In this document: positions 27,888 through 36,942 of the stretch, piece by piece
Layout of the letters: each line of letters starts with the position of its first letter
Numbering within the stretch: position 1 is the first letter of the stretch
From: a bacterium
GTDB taxonomy: Bacteria; Bdellovibrionota; Bacteriovoracia; Bacteriovoracales; Bacteriovoracaceae
DNA length: 64,000 nucleotides
Reading direction: 5' to 3'
Assembly: GCA_030425045.1 (NCBI GenBank)
Contig: JAUHVL010000001.1
Span: 186,001 to 250,000 of the forward strand
Notes under the pieces: generated by a model
The model's database searches: none
What the model saw: only the letters and a program-made list of their open reading frames with translations
What the model was told of the DNA's origin: nothing
Program-made: the position numbers and the translations under genes

Positions 27888-28517
27888 ATGGGACAGAAGG
27901 TACATCCATACGGCTTTAGATTAGGATACATTAAAGATTGGCAATCAAACTGGTATGCCGACAAAAGTACTTATGCTGAAACTCTTCAGGAAGACTTGAG
28001 AATTAGAGAATATATCAAGAAGAACATGAAGAATGCTGCTGTTTCTAAAGTGGATATTGCAAGAACATCTGATCAGGTAAAAGTTACAGTTAACACTGCA
28101 AAGCCTGGGATCGCAATTGGTAAAAAAGGCGCAGGGATCGATAAAATTCGTGCAGACCTAAAGAAGTTAACTAAGGGAACATTAATTTTTAATATTGCCG
28201 AAGTTAAGCGTCCAGATGCAGATGCTCAGTTAATTGCTGATAATATTGCTAGCCAGCTTGAGAAAAGGGTGGCTTTTAGAAGAGCGATGAAAAAAGTTAT
28301 TCAGTCTGCATTTAGAGCAGGTGTGAAGGGCATTAGAGTTCGTACTGCTGGACGTCTTGGTGGAGCTGAGATGGCAAGAGCTGAAGGTTACTCTGAAAGA
28401 AAAGTACCTCTACATACATTAAGAGCGGATGTTGACTACAGTACATCTGAGGCACACACAACATATGGTGTAATTGGTGTAAAAGTTTGGGTTTATCGTG
28501 GAGAAATCTTTAAGTAA
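27888..28517 (+). CDS. rpsC: 30S ribosomal protein S3
   Basis: Forms part of the mRNA entry channel and its helicase activity. The 209 residues start with GQKVHPYGFRLGYIKDWQS, carry the KH domain loop AIGKKGAGIDKIRADL, and the C-terminal RTAGRLGGAEMARAEGYSE. The protein is of standard bacterial length without the long C-terminal tail seen in some groups. Its start is coupled to rplV. Confidence 0.98.
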   Translation: MGQKVHPYGFRLGYIKDWQSNWYADKSTYAETLQEDLRIREYIKKNMKNAAVSKVDIARTSDQVKVTVNTAKPGIAIGKKGAGIDKIRADLKKLTKGTLIFNIAEVKRPDADAQLIADNIASQLEKRVAFRRAMKKVIQSAFRAGVKGIRVRTAGRLGGAEMARAEGYSERKVPLHTLRADVDYSTSEAHTTYGVIGVKVWVYRGEIFK

Positions 28518-28551
28518 GAATTTCACGGTTAAGGATATATAAGGGAAAAAT

Positions 28552-28968
28552 ATGTTAAGTCCAAAGAAAGTAAAATGGCGTAAGCAGCAAAAAGGAAGAA
28601 TGAAAGGTAAGGCGAACAGAGGTAATAAAATTACTTTTGGTGAGCTAGCTATTCAGGCGACTTCTTGCGGTTATATTACAAATAGACAAATTGAAGCTGC
28701 CCGTATTGCGATGACAAGAAAGATCAAAAGGGGTGGTAATGTTTGGATTAAGATTTTTCCAGATAAGGTTTTAACTAAAAAGCCAGCCGAAGTGAGAATG
28801 GGTAAAGGTAAAGGTTCACCAGATTCATGGGTTGCTGTTGTTAAGCCAGGAAGAATTCTTTTTGAAATTGAGCATATTGATAAAGAGTTAGCTAAAGATG
28901 CACTCAAGCTTGCTTGTTATAAATTGCCTGTGAAGACAAAAATTGTTTCAAAAGAGGCTATGGAGTAG
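28552..28968 (+). CDS. rplP: 50S ribosomal protein L16
   Basis: Helps organise the A-site tRNA elbow in the 50S subunit. The 138 residues include [39 protein letters not shown] and [20 protein letters not shown]. All are conserved family stretches. The gap to rpsC is 34 bases with a weak AAGG site; rpmC follows after three bases. Confidence 0.98.
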   Translation: MLSPKKVKWRKQQKGRMKGKANRGNKITFGELAIQATSCGYITNRQIEAARIAMTRKIKRGGNVWIKIFPDKVLTKKPAEVRMGKGKGSPDSWVAVVKPGRILFEIEHIDKELAKDALKLACYKLPVKTKIVSKEAME

Positions 28969-28971
28969 AAA

Positions 28972-29172
28972 ATGAGTGAAGTATTAAAGTATGAAGATAT
29001 TAAAGACTGGGATGCTGCAACTATTGATTCAAAAGTTTCAGAGCTTAGAAAAAATCTATTTTCTTTAAATATGAAAAAGACAACAGTTGGTTTAGATACT
29101 CCACACGTCTTAAAAGTAATTAAGAAAAATATTGCTCGCTTGTTAACTGCAAAGAGCATGAAGGTTAAGTAG
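28972..29172 (+). CDS. rpmC: 50S ribosomal protein L29
   Basis: Small helical protein near the tunnel exit. The 66 residues contain KVSELRKNLFSLNMKKTTVG, matching the family core (ELrkeLfnLr), and end with a basic helix. It is three bases after rplP and ten before rpsQ, the fixed order L16-L29-S17. It is recognised as much by position as by sequence. Confidence 0.94.
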   Translation: MSEVLKYEDIKDWDAATIDSKVSELRKNLFSLNMKKTTVGLDTPHVLKVIKKNIARLLTAKSMKVK

Positions 29173-29182
29173 GAATTAGGTT

Positions 29183-29425
29183 ATGACAACAGAGCAAAAG
29201 TTTAAAAGAAGACTTGAAGGTGTAGTTGTTAGCGATAAAAACAAAGACACAATTGTGGTAAATGTTGAACGTCGTTTAAAGCACCCAACTTATAATAAGT
29301 TCGTTTCACGTACAAAGAAATATCATGTACATGATGAAGGCAACTCAGCAAAGGTTGGCGACAAAGTAACGATTATGGAATCAAGACCTTACTCAAAATT
29401 AAAGAAATGGGTCTTAGTTAAATAG
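29183..29425 (+). CDS. rpsQ: 30S ribosomal protein S17
   Basis: Primary 16S-binding OB-fold protein. The 80 residues include [20 protein letters not shown] and [19 protein letters not shown], closely matching the family. The Shine-Dalgarno is AGGAATTAGG upstream of the ATG. Standard position between rpmC and rplN. Confidence 0.97.
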   Translation: MTTEQKFKRRLEGVVVSDKNKDTIVVNVERRLKHPTYNKFVSRTKKYHVHDEGNSAKVGDKVTIMESRPYSKLKKWVLVK

Positions 29426-29440
29426 GATTGGAGAATAGCA

Positions 29441-29809
29441 ATGATACAAATGCAAACCAAATTAGATGTTGCAGATAATTCAGGTGCAAAACTTGTTAAA
29501 TGTGTAAAGGTTCTCGGTGGTTCAAAAAGAATGATTGCCGGCCTTGGTGACATCATTGTTGTTGCCGTTCAACAAGCATTACCTGGTGGGAAAATTAAAA
29601 AAGGTGATGTGAGAAAAGCTGTTATCGTAAGAACTGCTTACCCTTTAAGAAGAGAAGACGGTTCTTATATTAGATTTGATAATAATAGTGTTGTTATCTT
29701 AAATAATAATATGGAGCCTGTTGGTACCAGGATTTTTGGACCAGTTGCTCGTGAACTACGTGGTAAAAACTTTACTAAGATTTGTTCACTTGCACCTGAG
29801 GTTTTATAG
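29441..29809 (+). CDS. rplN: 50S ribosomal protein L14
   Basis: Intersubunit-bridge protein and binding site of RsfS silencing factor. The 122 residues begin [19 protein letters not shown] and contain [20 protein letters not shown] and [20 protein letters not shown]. All are diagnostic. GGAG precedes the ATG. It starts the spc part of the block. Confidence 0.98.
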   Translation: MIQMQTKLDVADNSGAKLVKCVKVLGGSKRMIAGLGDIIVVAVQQALPGGKIKKGDVRKAVIVRTAYPLRREDGSYIRFDNNSVVILNNNMEPVGTRIFGPVARELRGKNFTKICSLAPEVL

Positions 29810-29818
29810 GAACTTGTT

Positions 29819-30130
29819 ATGCAGAAATTAAAAATTGATGATGAAGTAATTGTACTAGCTGGTAAAGATAAAGGGAAAACAGGAAAGCTTGTTTCCATTA
29901 ACAGCAAGAAGAAGAAAGTATTAGTTCAGGGTGTGAACGTTATTAAGAAATCCATGAAACCTACTCAGGAAAATCCAGACGGTGGTTTTATTGAAGTCGA
30001 AAGACCTCTTGATATAAGTAATATTGCTATAGTTAGCCCAAAAACAAATAAGGCTACTAGAGTTAGAATTGAAGAAAAAGACGGTAAGAAAGTCCGTGTT
30101 GCTACCAAGTGTGGAAGCGTACTTTCATAG
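29819..30130 (+). CDS. rplX: 50S ribosomal protein L24
   Basis: Assembly initiator of the 50S subunit with a KOW motif: DEVIVLAGKDKGKTGKLVSI near the N-terminus. The 103 residues then show VNVIKKSMKPTQENPDGGFI. It lies nine bases after rplN, with AGGAA as ribosome site. Normal length and order. Confidence 0.97.
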   Translation: MQKLKIDDEVIVLAGKDKGKTGKLVSINSKKKKVLVQGVNVIKKSMKPTQENPDGGFIEVERPLDISNIAIVSPKTNKATRVRIEEKDGKKVRVATKCGSVLS

Positions 30131-30145
30131 TAAGGAATATATAAG

Positions 30146-30685
30146 ATGAGTAGATTAAAAGATCTTTACAATAGCCAAGTCAAAGACGAAATGAAAAAGA
30201 AATTTGAGTATGGCAATGTAAATCAAATTCCAAAAATTGAAAAAATTGTTGTGAATAGCATGACAAGAGATTCTGTAAGTAACTCTAAAGTTGTAGAAAG
30301 CATTAAGGCTGATCTTGCTGCGATTACTGGACAAAAGCCAGTAACAGCTAGAGCTAGAAAGTCTATTGCATCTTTTAAGGTTCGTCAGGGGATGGCTTTG
30401 GGTGCATCAGTAACTCTTCGTGGTGAAAAGATGTACGAATTTTTGGATAGATTAATTTCAATTTCTTTACCAAGAGTTAGAGACTTTAGAGGTGTTTCTT
30501 CAAAAGGTTTCGATGGTAGAGGAAATTATACTATGGGTCTTAAAGAACAAATTCTATTCCCTGAAATTAACTACGATAAAATTGATAAAGTTAGAGGTAT
30601 GGGAATCTCAATTGTAACAACTGCAAACTCAGATGAAGAAGGGCGTGAGCTATTGGCTCAGTTTGGAATGCCCTTTCAAAAATAG
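30146..30685 (+). CDS. rplE: 50S ribosomal protein L5
   Basis: 5S rRNA-binding protein of the central protuberance. The 179 residues contain [33 protein letters not shown] and [19 protein letters not shown]. These match L5 throughout. It follows rplX by 15 bases with an AAGGA site. Confidence 0.97.
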   Translation: MSRLKDLYNSQVKDEMKKKFEYGNVNQIPKIEKIVVNSMTRDSVSNSKVVESIKADLAAITGQKPVTARARKSIASFKVRQGMALGASVTLRGEKMYEFLDRLISISLPRVRDFRGVSSKGFDGRGNYTMGLKEQILFPEINYDKIDKVRGMGISIVTTANSDEEGRELLAQFGMPFQK

Positions 30686-30693
30686 GTGAAGAT

Positions 30694-30999
30694 ATGGCCA
30701 GAAGAGCAATGATTGAAAAAAATAATAGAAGAAGAAAGTTAGCTGAAAAAACTTTATCTCTTCGTAAAGAACTTCGTAAAAAAGTAAGAGATGAAAGTCT
30801 TTCTGAAGATGAAAGATATGAAGCTCAGTTGAAGCTACAAAGGCTTCCACGTAATACTTCTGAAATTCGTGTAAGAAATCGTTGTGAGGTAAGTGGTAGA
30901 CCTCGTGGCTACTATAGAACATTTAGACTCTCTAGAATTAAATTTAGAGAATTAGCACACCAAGGGATGATTCCAGGTGTTACAAAGTCAAGTTGGTAG
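30694..30999 (+). CDS. rpsN: 30S ribosomal protein S14, zinc-free form
   Basis: Head protein near the decoding site. At 101 residues it is the long form without a Cys4 zinc ribbon; only one Cys is present ([12 protein letters not shown]). The C-terminal [20 protein letters not shown] and PGVTKSSW are typical. It sits in the main ribosomal block, so it is the primary and not a stress-induced copy. Eight bases follow rplE. Confidence 0.97.
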   Translation: MARRAMIEKNNRRRKLAEKTLSLRKELRKKVRDESLSEDERYEAQLKLQRLPRNTSEIRVRNRCEVSGRPRGYYRTFRLSRIKFRELAHQGMIPGVTKSSW

Positions 31000-31011
31000 G
31001 AGAATAGGCAT

Positions 31012-31395
31012 ATGATGACAGATCCAATTGCAGATATGTTGACAAGAATTAGAAACGGCATTCAAGCAGGTCATGATAGAGTAGATTTTCCTGCAAGTAG
31101 GCTTAAGGCTAATATATGTAAAGTTTTAAAAGATGAAGGATATATTAAATCTTTTAAAATTATCGCAAAAACTAAATCGGATATTAATATTAGAGTAGTT
31201 TTTAAAGAAGGTGCTATTGTTGGGCTTAAAAGGTTTTCAAGACCAGGTTTAAGACAATATAGAAAATATACAGAGATTCCAAGAGTTCTAAGTGGACTTG
31301 GTACTTCTGTCGTTTCAACTTCACAGGGTGTTCTTTCTACAAGAGAAGCAAAGAAAAGAAAGCTTGGTGGGGAAGTTTTATTTAACGTTTGGTAG
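31012..31395 (+). CDS. rpsH: 30S ribosomal protein S8
   Basis: Central-domain 16S-binding protein and, in E. coli, repressor of the spc operon. The 127 residues start with DPIADMLTRIRNGIQAGHD and end with STREAKKRKLGGEVLFNVW. Two ATG codons stand in tandem (31012 and 31015); either could be used. The preceding AGGAG site is closer to ideal for the first. rplF follows closely. Confidence 0.97.
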   Translation: MMTDPIADMLTRIRNGIQAGHDRVDFPASRLKANICKVLKDEGYIKSFKIIAKTKSDINIRVVFKEGAIVGLKRFSRPGLRQYRKYTEIPRVLSGLGTSVVSTSQGVLSTREAKKRKLGGEVLFNVW

Positions 31396-31412
31396 ATTTT
31401 AAGGAAATAGTT

Positions 31413-31952
31413 ATGTCAAGAATTGGAAAGTTACCCGTCGTTTTACCAGAAAAGGTCGATGTAAAAATTGATGGCCAAAAAGTATCGGTAAAAGGTGCAA
31501 ATGGACAGCTAGAATATGAGTTTACAAACCTAGTTGATATTTCAAACGATGGAAAAGAAATTGTAGTTAAGCCAATTAATGAGTCTAAAGAAGCTCGATC
31601 TCTTTGGGGAACAACAAGAACACTAATTAACAATATGGTAATTGGAGTTACTGAAGGTTTTACAAAGTCATTAGAGTTTGAAGGTGTCGGTTATAAGGCC
31701 GCCGTTAAGGGTGATACTTTAACATTAAACTTGGGTTACTCACATCCAATTGATTTTAAACTTCCTGAGGGAATTTCTGCTAAAGTAACAAAAAACTTAA
31801 TCGATATTTCAGGATCAAATAAAGAACTTGTTGGATTTGTTGCAGCTAAGGTTAGATCATTTAGACCACCAGAGCCTTACAAGGGTAAAGGTGTTCGTTA
31901 TAAAGGTGAAGTAATCCTTAGAAAAGCTGGTAAATCTGGTGGTAAAAAATAA
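31413..31952 (+). CDS. rplF: 50S ribosomal protein L6
   Basis: Binds the sarcin-ricin loop region of 23S rRNA near the factor site. I chose ATG 31413, giving 179 residues beginning MSRIGKLPVVLPEKVDV, because AAGGAAAT lies just before it; an in-frame TTG inside the end of rpsH would add eight foreign residues. The C-terminal PPEPYKGKGVRYKGEVILRK is diagnostic. It is separated from rpsH by 17 bases. Confidence 0.97.
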   Translation: MSRIGKLPVVLPEKVDVKIDGQKVSVKGANGQLEYEFTNLVDISNDGKEIVVKPINESKEARSLWGTTRTLINNMVIGVTEGFTKSLEFEGVGYKAAVKGDTLTLNLGYSHPIDFKLPEGISAKVTKNLIDISGSNKELVGFVAAKVRSFRPPEPYKGKGVRYKGEVILRKAGKSGGKK

Positions 31953-31962
31953 GTAAGGTAAT

Positions 31963-32340
31963 ATGATGAGAAAGTTAATTGGAAAACTAAATAATCCATC
32001 TGAAGTTAAGAGACAAAGAAGAAAGCTCTCAATTAGAAAAAAAATTAATGGTACTGGTGAAGTTCCAAGAGTTTGTGTGAAAAGATCTGACAAAAACTTG
32101 AGCGTTCAGGTTGTTGATGACTCTTCTATGAAGACTCTTTTTTCAGTAAGTACTTTTGGTAAGAATAAGGTTGATGCTAAGGCAAATAAAGAAGGTGCAA
32201 AGCAAGTCGGTGCCAAAGTTGCTGAAGGTCTTAAAACAAGAAATATCGAAAGCATTGTTTTTGATAGATCGGGTTATGTTTATCATGGGGTAATTGCTTC
32301 TTTGGCAGACTCAATGAGAGAAAACGGAATTAAATTTTAA
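31963..32340 (+). CDS. rplR: 50S ribosomal protein L18
   Basis: Binds 5S rRNA with L5. The 125 residues include VKRQRRKLSIRKKINGTG, RVCVKRSDKNLSVQVVDD and the C-terminal FDRSGYVYHGVIASLADSMR. Two ATG codons stand in tandem at the start; the longer version is given. Ten bases separate it from rplF and 17 from rpsE. Confidence 0.96.
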   Translation: MMRKLIGKLNNPSEVKRQRRKLSIRKKINGTGEVPRVCVKRSDKNLSVQVVDDSSMKTLFSVSTFGKNKVDAKANKEGAKQVGAKVAEGLKTRNIESIVFDRSGYVYHGVIASLADSMRENGIKF

Positions 32341-32357
32341 TTAAATAGGGTTTTATA

Positions 32358-32981
32358 ATGAGTGATGAAAAAACAACCATAGAAGAAACAACTGAAACTG
32401 TAGAGGCAGCAGCTCCAGCCGAGGCTAAAGAAGAGAAGAAGAGAGGCGGGAGAAGAGATCAGGGCGGTCGTAATAAGAAACAGGCTGCTCCTCAAGCTGG
32501 TCAAGAGTTTGAAGAAAGAATTGTTGCGGTTAACAGAGTTGCTAAGGTTGTGAAGGGTGGTCGTAGATTTTCCTTCTCAGCACTCATGATTGTTGGAGAT
32601 AAAAAAGGGCAAGTAGGTTATGGCCTTGGGAAAGCAAAAGAAGTTCCTGAAGCAATTAGAAAAGCTACTCAGTCTGCTCATAAAAACTTGATTAAAGTTC
32701 CTGTCGATAAGGGAACGATTCCTCATCAAATTTTAGGTGAGTTTGATGCTGGGAAAATCTTATTTAAGCCTGCTGCAGAGGGTACTGGTGTTAAGGCTGC
32801 TGGTGCTTGTCGTTCTATTTTAGAACTTGCTGGAGTAAGAAACGTTCTTACAAAATCATTAAGAGGTAATAACCCACATAATATTGTTAAAGCAACTTTT
32901 AAAGCTCTGAGCGATCTTCGTTCAGCTGAAGAAATTGCAAAAGTTCGTGGTAAGGAAAGTAAGTCGATTAGAGTTAAGTAA
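32358..32981 (+). CDS. rpsE: 30S ribosomal protein S5
   Basis: Lines the mRNA entry channel and affects decoding accuracy. The double-stranded RNA binding part begins near residue 52 with [20 protein letters not shown], followed by [19 protein letters not shown]. It has 207 residues, longer than the usual 165, owing to an N-terminal Glu/Ala then Arg/Gly-rich tail (about 1-48). The start follows a TAATAGGG-like site and is the only suitable ATG. Confidence 0.97.
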   Translation: MSDEKTTIEETTETVEAAAPAEAKEEKKRGGRRDQGGRNKKQAAPQAGQEFEERIVAVNRVAKVVKGGRRFSFSALMIVGDKKGQVGYGLGKAKEVPEAIRKATQSAHKNLIKVPVDKGTIPHQILGEFDAGKILFKPAAEGTGVKAAGACRSILELAGVRNVLTKSLRGNNPHNIVKATFKALSDLRSAEEIAKVRGKESKSIRVK

Positions 32982-32998
32982 TCGATATAGAGGTTAAA

Positions 32999-33184
32999 AT
33001 GGCTAGCAATACAATAACTGTAAAACTAAAGAAAAGTGTAATTGGCTGTACTGACAAGCAAAAAGCATGTGTTAAAGGTCTAGGTTTGAGAAAAACTGGA
33101 TCTGTTAAGACATTGGAGAATACTCCAGCAGTACGTGGAATGATAAAAAAGGTTATTCACCTTTTAGAGTTTTGTGAGCAATAG
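32999..33184 (+). CDS. rpmD: 50S ribosomal protein L30
   Basis: Small 23S-binding protein that some bacteria lack. The 61 residues contain ITVKLKKSVIGCTDKQKACV and LGLRKTGSVKTLENTPAVRG, which match L30 closely. It lies between rpsE and rplO as in E. coli, with a weak AGAGG site. Confidence 0.95.
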   Translation: MASNTITVKLKKSVIGCTDKQKACVKGLGLRKTGSVKTLENTPAVRGMIKKVIHLLEFCEQ

Positions 33185-33195
33185 AAGAGGTAGAT

Positions 33196-33666
33196 ATGTT
33201 GACTTTAAATAATATCAAAAGTCCAAAAGGTGCACATCGTAATATTAAGAGAATCGGTCGTGGACAAGCTTCAGGACAAGGAACTCAGGCTGGTAAAGGT
33301 CACAAAGGGCAAAAGGCTCGAAGTGGTGGCGGTGTAAGAACTGGTTTTGAAGGTGGGGCAATGCCTCTCTATATGAGATTACCTAAAAAAGGTTTCTCGA
33401 ATGCTAAATTTAAGAAGATCTATGCAATTGTTAATTTAAATCAATTAGAAAGCGCTTATGATTCTGAAGAAGTTAACAGAGAAACTTTGATTGAAAAAGG
33501 AATCCTAAAGGGTCAAAATAAGAGGCTACCTATTAAGGTTCTTTCTAATGGTTCAATTTCTAAGAAGTTGAGTTTCTCAGGAATTGAGAAATTTTCAAAG
33601 TCTGCGCTTGAAGCTATTGAGAAAGCTGGTGGGCAAATTAGTCAAACAGAAAAAAAGAACGATTAA
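33196..33666 (+). CDS. rplO: 50S ribosomal protein L15
   Basis: Late-assembly protein of the 50S subunit. The 156 residues begin with the typical glycine-rich arm RIGRGQASGQGTQAGKGHKG followed by GFEGGAMPLYMRLPKKGF. The C-terminal domain contains KVLSNGSISKKLSFSGIEKFSK. AAGAGG precedes the ATG. secY follows after 26 bases. Confidence 0.97.
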   Translation: MLTLNNIKSPKGAHRNIKRIGRGQASGQGTQAGKGHKGQKARSGGGVRTGFEGGAMPLYMRLPKKGFSNAKFKKIYAIVNLNQLESAYDSEEVNRETLIEKGILKGQNKRLPIKVLSNGSISKKLSFSGIEKFSKSALEAIEKAGGQISQTEKKND

Positions 33667-33692
33667 TTTATAAATCATAAGGATATGTCGGT

Positions 33693-35003
33693 ATGGCCGT
33701 TTCTCAAAGCAAGATCGAAGAGTTAAAGAAAAAGATTTTATTCACACTCCTTCTTCTTTTTGTTTATAGAATGGCTGCTCAAATACCTGTACCAGGTGTT
33801 GATGGAGCTGCATTACAATCTTATTTCGCAAATGCTGGTGCTAGTATTTTTGACCTTATTAACACCTTCTCCGGTGGTGCATTTAAAAGGTTTTCAATTT
33901 TGGCATTAGGGATTATGCCCTATATTACGACTTCGATTATCTTTAGTCTTTTAGGAGAGGTAATACCTCAACTTCAAGAACTGCAGAACGATGCAGACGG
34001 CCATAAAAAAATTCAAAAATGGACAAGGTATGCAACAGTTCTTCTCTGTTGTGTTCAAGGTTACTCACTATCTGTCATGTTCGAAAGCTTAAAGAGTACT
34101 GGGAACATACCAGTTATTCCTGAGCCAGGTATGCTCTTTAGATTTACAACGACAATTACACTTGCTGGTGGAACCATGTTCTTACTTTGGCTTGGTGAAA
34201 GAATAACTGAATTTGGGTTAGAGAATGGTGTTTCACTTATTATTTTTGCAGGTATTGCAGTTGAATTGCCTGCTGAAATTCTTCAGAAAATAACACTTTT
34301 TAGAAACGGTGAAGTTAGCGGTATCAGCATTTTAATCTTTGTCGCTGTCATCTTAGTTTCATTTTTCTTTGTTGCTTTTATTGAAAGATCTTTTAGAGGG
34401 ATTCCTGTTCAGTATGCAAAGAAAATCGTTCACAATAGAGCTTATGGTGGAAACCAAACGTTGCCTATGAGAGTCGATACTGGTGGTGTTATGCCTCCTA
34501 TTTTGGCTTCGTCTTTATTAGCCGCACCAGCAACTTTTGCAAGCTTTGTCTCTGCTGATAGTCCTTTTAAGCCTTACTTGGATACCATCCAGCAATCTCT
34601 ATATCCTGGTCAGCTGCTATTTAATATCTTTTTTGGTTTATTAATTGTTTATATGGCGTATTTCTATGCACCAATTCAGTTTAAAACTAAAAAAGTAGCT
34701 GAGATGCTTCAAAAGAATAATGCATTTATTCCTGGCTTTCGCCCTGGTGCTCAAACTCAAGAGTATTTAGATTTCTTATTGAATAGGCTTACGTTTTTTG
34801 GATCAATTTATTTAATTATTATATGTATTACCCCTTCTCTCATTACGGGAACGCAAACTAGGTTTGGTGGAACGGCCATGCTCATTTTGGTAAGTGTTTC
34901 GATCAGGGTCATGATGAATATTCAATCATTCATGTACGCTGACAAGTATGAAACTTCTTATAAGTCTAAAGGGAAGTACAAAGGTGCAAATAGAAGGTTT
35001 TAA
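33693..35003 (+). CDS. secY: Preprotein translocase subunit SecY
   Basis: Pore subunit of the Sec translocon in the inner membrane. The 436 residues contain ten hydrophobic segments; hallmarks are RMAAQIPVPGVD near helix 1, IMPYITTSIIFSLLGEVIPQL in helix 2, and the loop GGNQTLPMRVDTGGVMPPIL. The C-terminal part holds QKNNAFIPGFRPGAQTQEYL, which faces the ribosome and SecA. Its stop overlaps the adk start by one base. Confidence 0.98.
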   Translation: MAVSQSKIEELKKKILFTLLLLFVYRMAAQIPVPGVDGAALQSYFANAGASIFDLINTFSGGAFKRFSILALGIMPYITTSIIFSLLGEVIPQLQELQNDADGHKKIQKWTRYATVLLCCVQGYSLSVMFESLKSTGNIPVIPEPGMLFRFTTTITLAGGTMFLLWLGERITEFGLENGVSLIIFAGIAVELPAEILQKITLFRNGEVSGISILIFVAVILVSFFFVAFIERSFRGIPVQYAKKIVHNRAYGGNQTLPMRVDTGGVMPPILASSLLAAPATFASFVSADSPFKPYLDTIQQSLYPGQLLFNIFFGLLIVYMAYFYAPIQFKTKKVAEMLQKNNAFIPGFRPGAQTQEYLDFLLNRLTFFGSIYLIIICITPSLITGTQTRFGGTAMLILVSVSIRVMMNIQSFMYADKYETSYKSKGKYKGANRRF

Positions 35004-35650
35004 TGTCTAATCGACCTCAATTGATATTACTTGGAGCTCCTGGCTCTGGTAAGGGTACTCAGGCGGCTAAGTTGGTTGAAGAGCTTACTTATCAGCATAT
35101 TTCGACTGGAGACTTATTGAGAAATGAAGTTGCCTCAGGTTCTGAGCTTGGAAATAGAGTTAAGGCAATTATGGACTCGGGAGATCTTGTTGATGACGGG
35201 ACAGTGCTAGAGTTACTTCAAAAAAACTGTGATTTGGCTAATAGCCAGTATATTTTTGACGGATTTCCTCGAAACGAGGTTCAAGCAAAAGCTCTCGATG
35301 AGCATGTTTTAAAAGATGTTGCTTCTACAGCTATATATTTTGATATCGATTTGGGCGTACTCGAGCAGAGAATTGTAAACCGTAGAGTTTGCAAAGGTTG
35401 TGGTGAAATCTACAACCTATTATTTAAAAAGCCTCAAAGTGATGGAGTTTGTGACAAGTGTGGATCTACTGATTTGCAACTAAGAAAAGACGACAATCCT
35501 GAGACTGTGAAGAATAGACTCAAGATTTATAAGGAAAGTACGGAACCAGTACTTAAATATTATGAAGGACAGGGAAGGCTTAGTCGGGTTGATGCCTCTA
35601 AGGGTTCTGAAGAAGTTTTAAAAGAATTAATTAATGTAATTAATAATTAG
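35003..35650 (+). CDS. adk: Adenylate kinase, zinc-lid type
   Basis: Interconverts ATP + AMP and 2 ADP. The 215-residue protein has the P-loop GAPGSGKGTQ (11-20), the AMP-binding STGDLLR and DGFPRNEVQAKAL. The lid domain carries four Cys (130, 133, 150, 153), which bind structural zinc in many bacterial enzymes outside the enterics. The one-base overlap with secY indicates coupling, the standard secY-adk order. Confidence 0.97.
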   Translation: MSNRPQLILLGAPGSGKGTQAAKLVEELTYQHISTGDLLRNEVASGSELGNRVKAIMDSGDLVDDGTVLELLQKNCDLANSQYIFDGFPRNEVQAKALDEHVLKDVASTAIYFDIDLGVLEQRIVNRRVCKGCGEIYNLLFKKPQSDGVCDKCGSTDLQLRKDDNPETVKNRLKIYKESTEPVLKYYEGQGRLSRVDASKGSEEVLKELINVINN

Positions 35651-35662
35651 AATTTAATTATT

Positions 35663-35696
35663 TTGACTTGCATTAATGATTTTAAGTGGATATATA
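35663..35696 (+). promoter_or_regulatory. Possible internal promoter before infA
   Basis: In the adk-infA gap, TTGACT (35663-35668) overlaps TTGCAT (35668-35673); the latter stands 17 bases from TATATA (35691-35696). The -35 match is poor and the -10 match moderate. infA has its own promoter in E. coli, which makes this plausible but unproven. Confidence 0.3.
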
Positions 35697-35723
35697 TGCG
35701 AAACGGTAAAATGGGCAATACTA

Positions 35724-35951
35724 ATGGCTGGTAGTGACACGATTGAAGTAGAAGGTGAGGTTCTAGAGCTTCTGCCTAATACGAAATTTAAGGTTAAGTT
35801 ACCGAATGGACACGATATTATTGCTCATATTAGCGGAAAAATGCGAATGCACTTTATTAAAATATTACCTGGAGACAAGGTCCTTGTGGAAATAAGTAAG
35901 TACGACCTTTCTAAAGGAAGAATTACTTATAGAAGTAAGGGTAATAAATAA
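35724..35951 (+). CDS. infA: Translation initiation factor IF-1
   Basis: OB-fold factor that occupies the A site during initiation. I chose ATG 35724, giving 75 residues starting [20 protein letters not shown]; an in-frame ATG 48 bases upstream would add 16 residues unlike any IF-1. Hallmarks are [20 protein letters not shown] and [20 protein letters not shown]. No good Shine-Dalgarno is seen close to this ATG, which is unusual for the region. Confidence 0.95.
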   Translation: MAGSDTIEVEGEVLELLPNTKFKVKLPNGHDIIAHISGKMRMHFIKILPGDKVLVEISKYDLSKGRITYRSKGNK

Positions 35952-35974
35952 AGACTTCGCTTTAAGGAATTATT

Positions 35975-36091
35975 ATGAAAGTTAGAGCTTCAGTAAAAAA
36001 AATTTGTAAAGATTGTAAAGTAATCAAAAGAAAGGGTGTCTTGCGTATTGTTTGTAAAAGTAACCCCAAACATAAGCAGAGACAAGGTTAG
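35975..36091 (+). CDS. rpmJ: 50S ribosomal protein L36, zinc form
   Basis: The 38-residue protein [20 protein letters not shown], continuing to a stop at 36089-36091, is a clear L36. It has the zinc ribbon C11-x2-C14-x12-C27-x5-H33. AAGGAA lies seven bases before the ATG. The position between infA and rpsM is the standard one. Confidence 0.96.
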   Translation: MKVRASVKKICKDCKVIKRKGVLRIVCKSNPKHKQRQG

Positions 36092-36122
36092 TATTAACCT
36101 AACTAGGTAACGAGGTAATAAA

Positions 36123-36506
36123 ATGGCAAGGATTTTAGGTGTAGATATTCCAAGAGACAAGGTAATGAGAGTTGCTTTGAGATCTCTTTATGGTGTTGGA
36201 CCAAAAGTAGCAATGGAAGTTTTAGTAAAAGCTAATATCAATCCAGAGCTTAACTCAAATGAGTTATCAGAAGAAGAAGCAGGTACAATCAGAAAAATTT
36301 TAGAAGACGATTATACTGTTGAAGGTGACTTAAGAAGAGAAGTTGGTCTTAACATTAAAAGACTAAAAGATATGGGTTGCTATCGTGGTATCCGTCATAG
36401 AAAAGGGCTTCCTGTTAGAGGTCAAAGAACTAGTACAAATGCTAGAACAAGAAAAGGACCTGCCAAGGCAATTGCTGGTAAGAAGTCTGTTAAATCAATG
36501 AAGTAA
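36123..36506 (+). CDS. rpsM: 30S ribosomal protein S13
   Basis: Head protein forming intersubunit bridges and touching P-site tRNA with its tail. The 127 residues start with [20 protein letters not shown] and contain [20 protein letters not shown] followed by a basic tail. It opens the alpha part of the block, with rpsK following after 12 bases. Confidence 0.98.
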   Translation: MARILGVDIPRDKVMRVALRSLYGVGPKVAMEVLVKANINPELNSNELSEEEAGTIRKILEDDYTVEGDLRREVGLNIKRLKDMGCYRGIRHRKGLPVRGQRTSTNARTRKGPAKAIAGKKSVKSMK

Positions 36507-36518
36507 TAGGTAAAGATA

Positions 36519-36905
36519 ATGGCAAAGAGAACGACGACAAAGAAAAAAGTAAAAAAGAATATCACCAATGGTGTTTGTCATATTCAAGCATCATTTAATA
36601 ACACTATTGTTACTTTGACAGATACTGCTGGTAACGCTTTAGCGTGGGCTAGTGCTGGTCAGTTAGGATTTAGAGGCTCTAAAAAGTCGACTCCTTTTGC
36701 TGCTCAGTCTGCATCTCAAGAAGCTGCTAAAAAAGCTATGGAACATGGTCTTACTACTGTTGAAGTAAGAGTTCGTGGACCAGGAGCTGGACGTGAAAAT
36801 GCAATCAGAGGATTGGTTCAGGCAGGATTGAAAATTACTGCTGTTTGTGATCAAAGTCCGATTCCTCACAATGGTTGTAGAGCGCCAAAAAGAAGAAGAG
36901 TATAA
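36519..36905 (+). CDS. rpsK: 30S ribosomal protein S11
   Basis: Platform protein next to the E site. The 128 residues contain [37 protein letters not shown] and the C-terminal [14 protein letters not shown]. The expected next gene, rpsD (S4), is absent: after 37 bases comes rpoA. There is no remnant of S4 in the gap. Confidence 0.98.
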   Translation: MAKRTTTKKKVKKNITNGVCHIQASFNNTIVTLTDTAGNALAWASAGQLGFRGSKKSTPFAAQSASQEAAKKAMEHGLTTVEVRVRGPGAGRENAIRGLVQAGLKITAVCDQSPIPHNGCRAPKRRRV

Positions 36906-36942
36906 TTTAATTTTTTAGATAGCTTTAAGGAGTTTGTCTCAT

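Noticed and set aside
35676-35723. Upstream ATG lengthening IF-1 by 16 residues
   Set aside because: IF-1 is about 72 residues; the extension has no match and overlaps the possible promoter.
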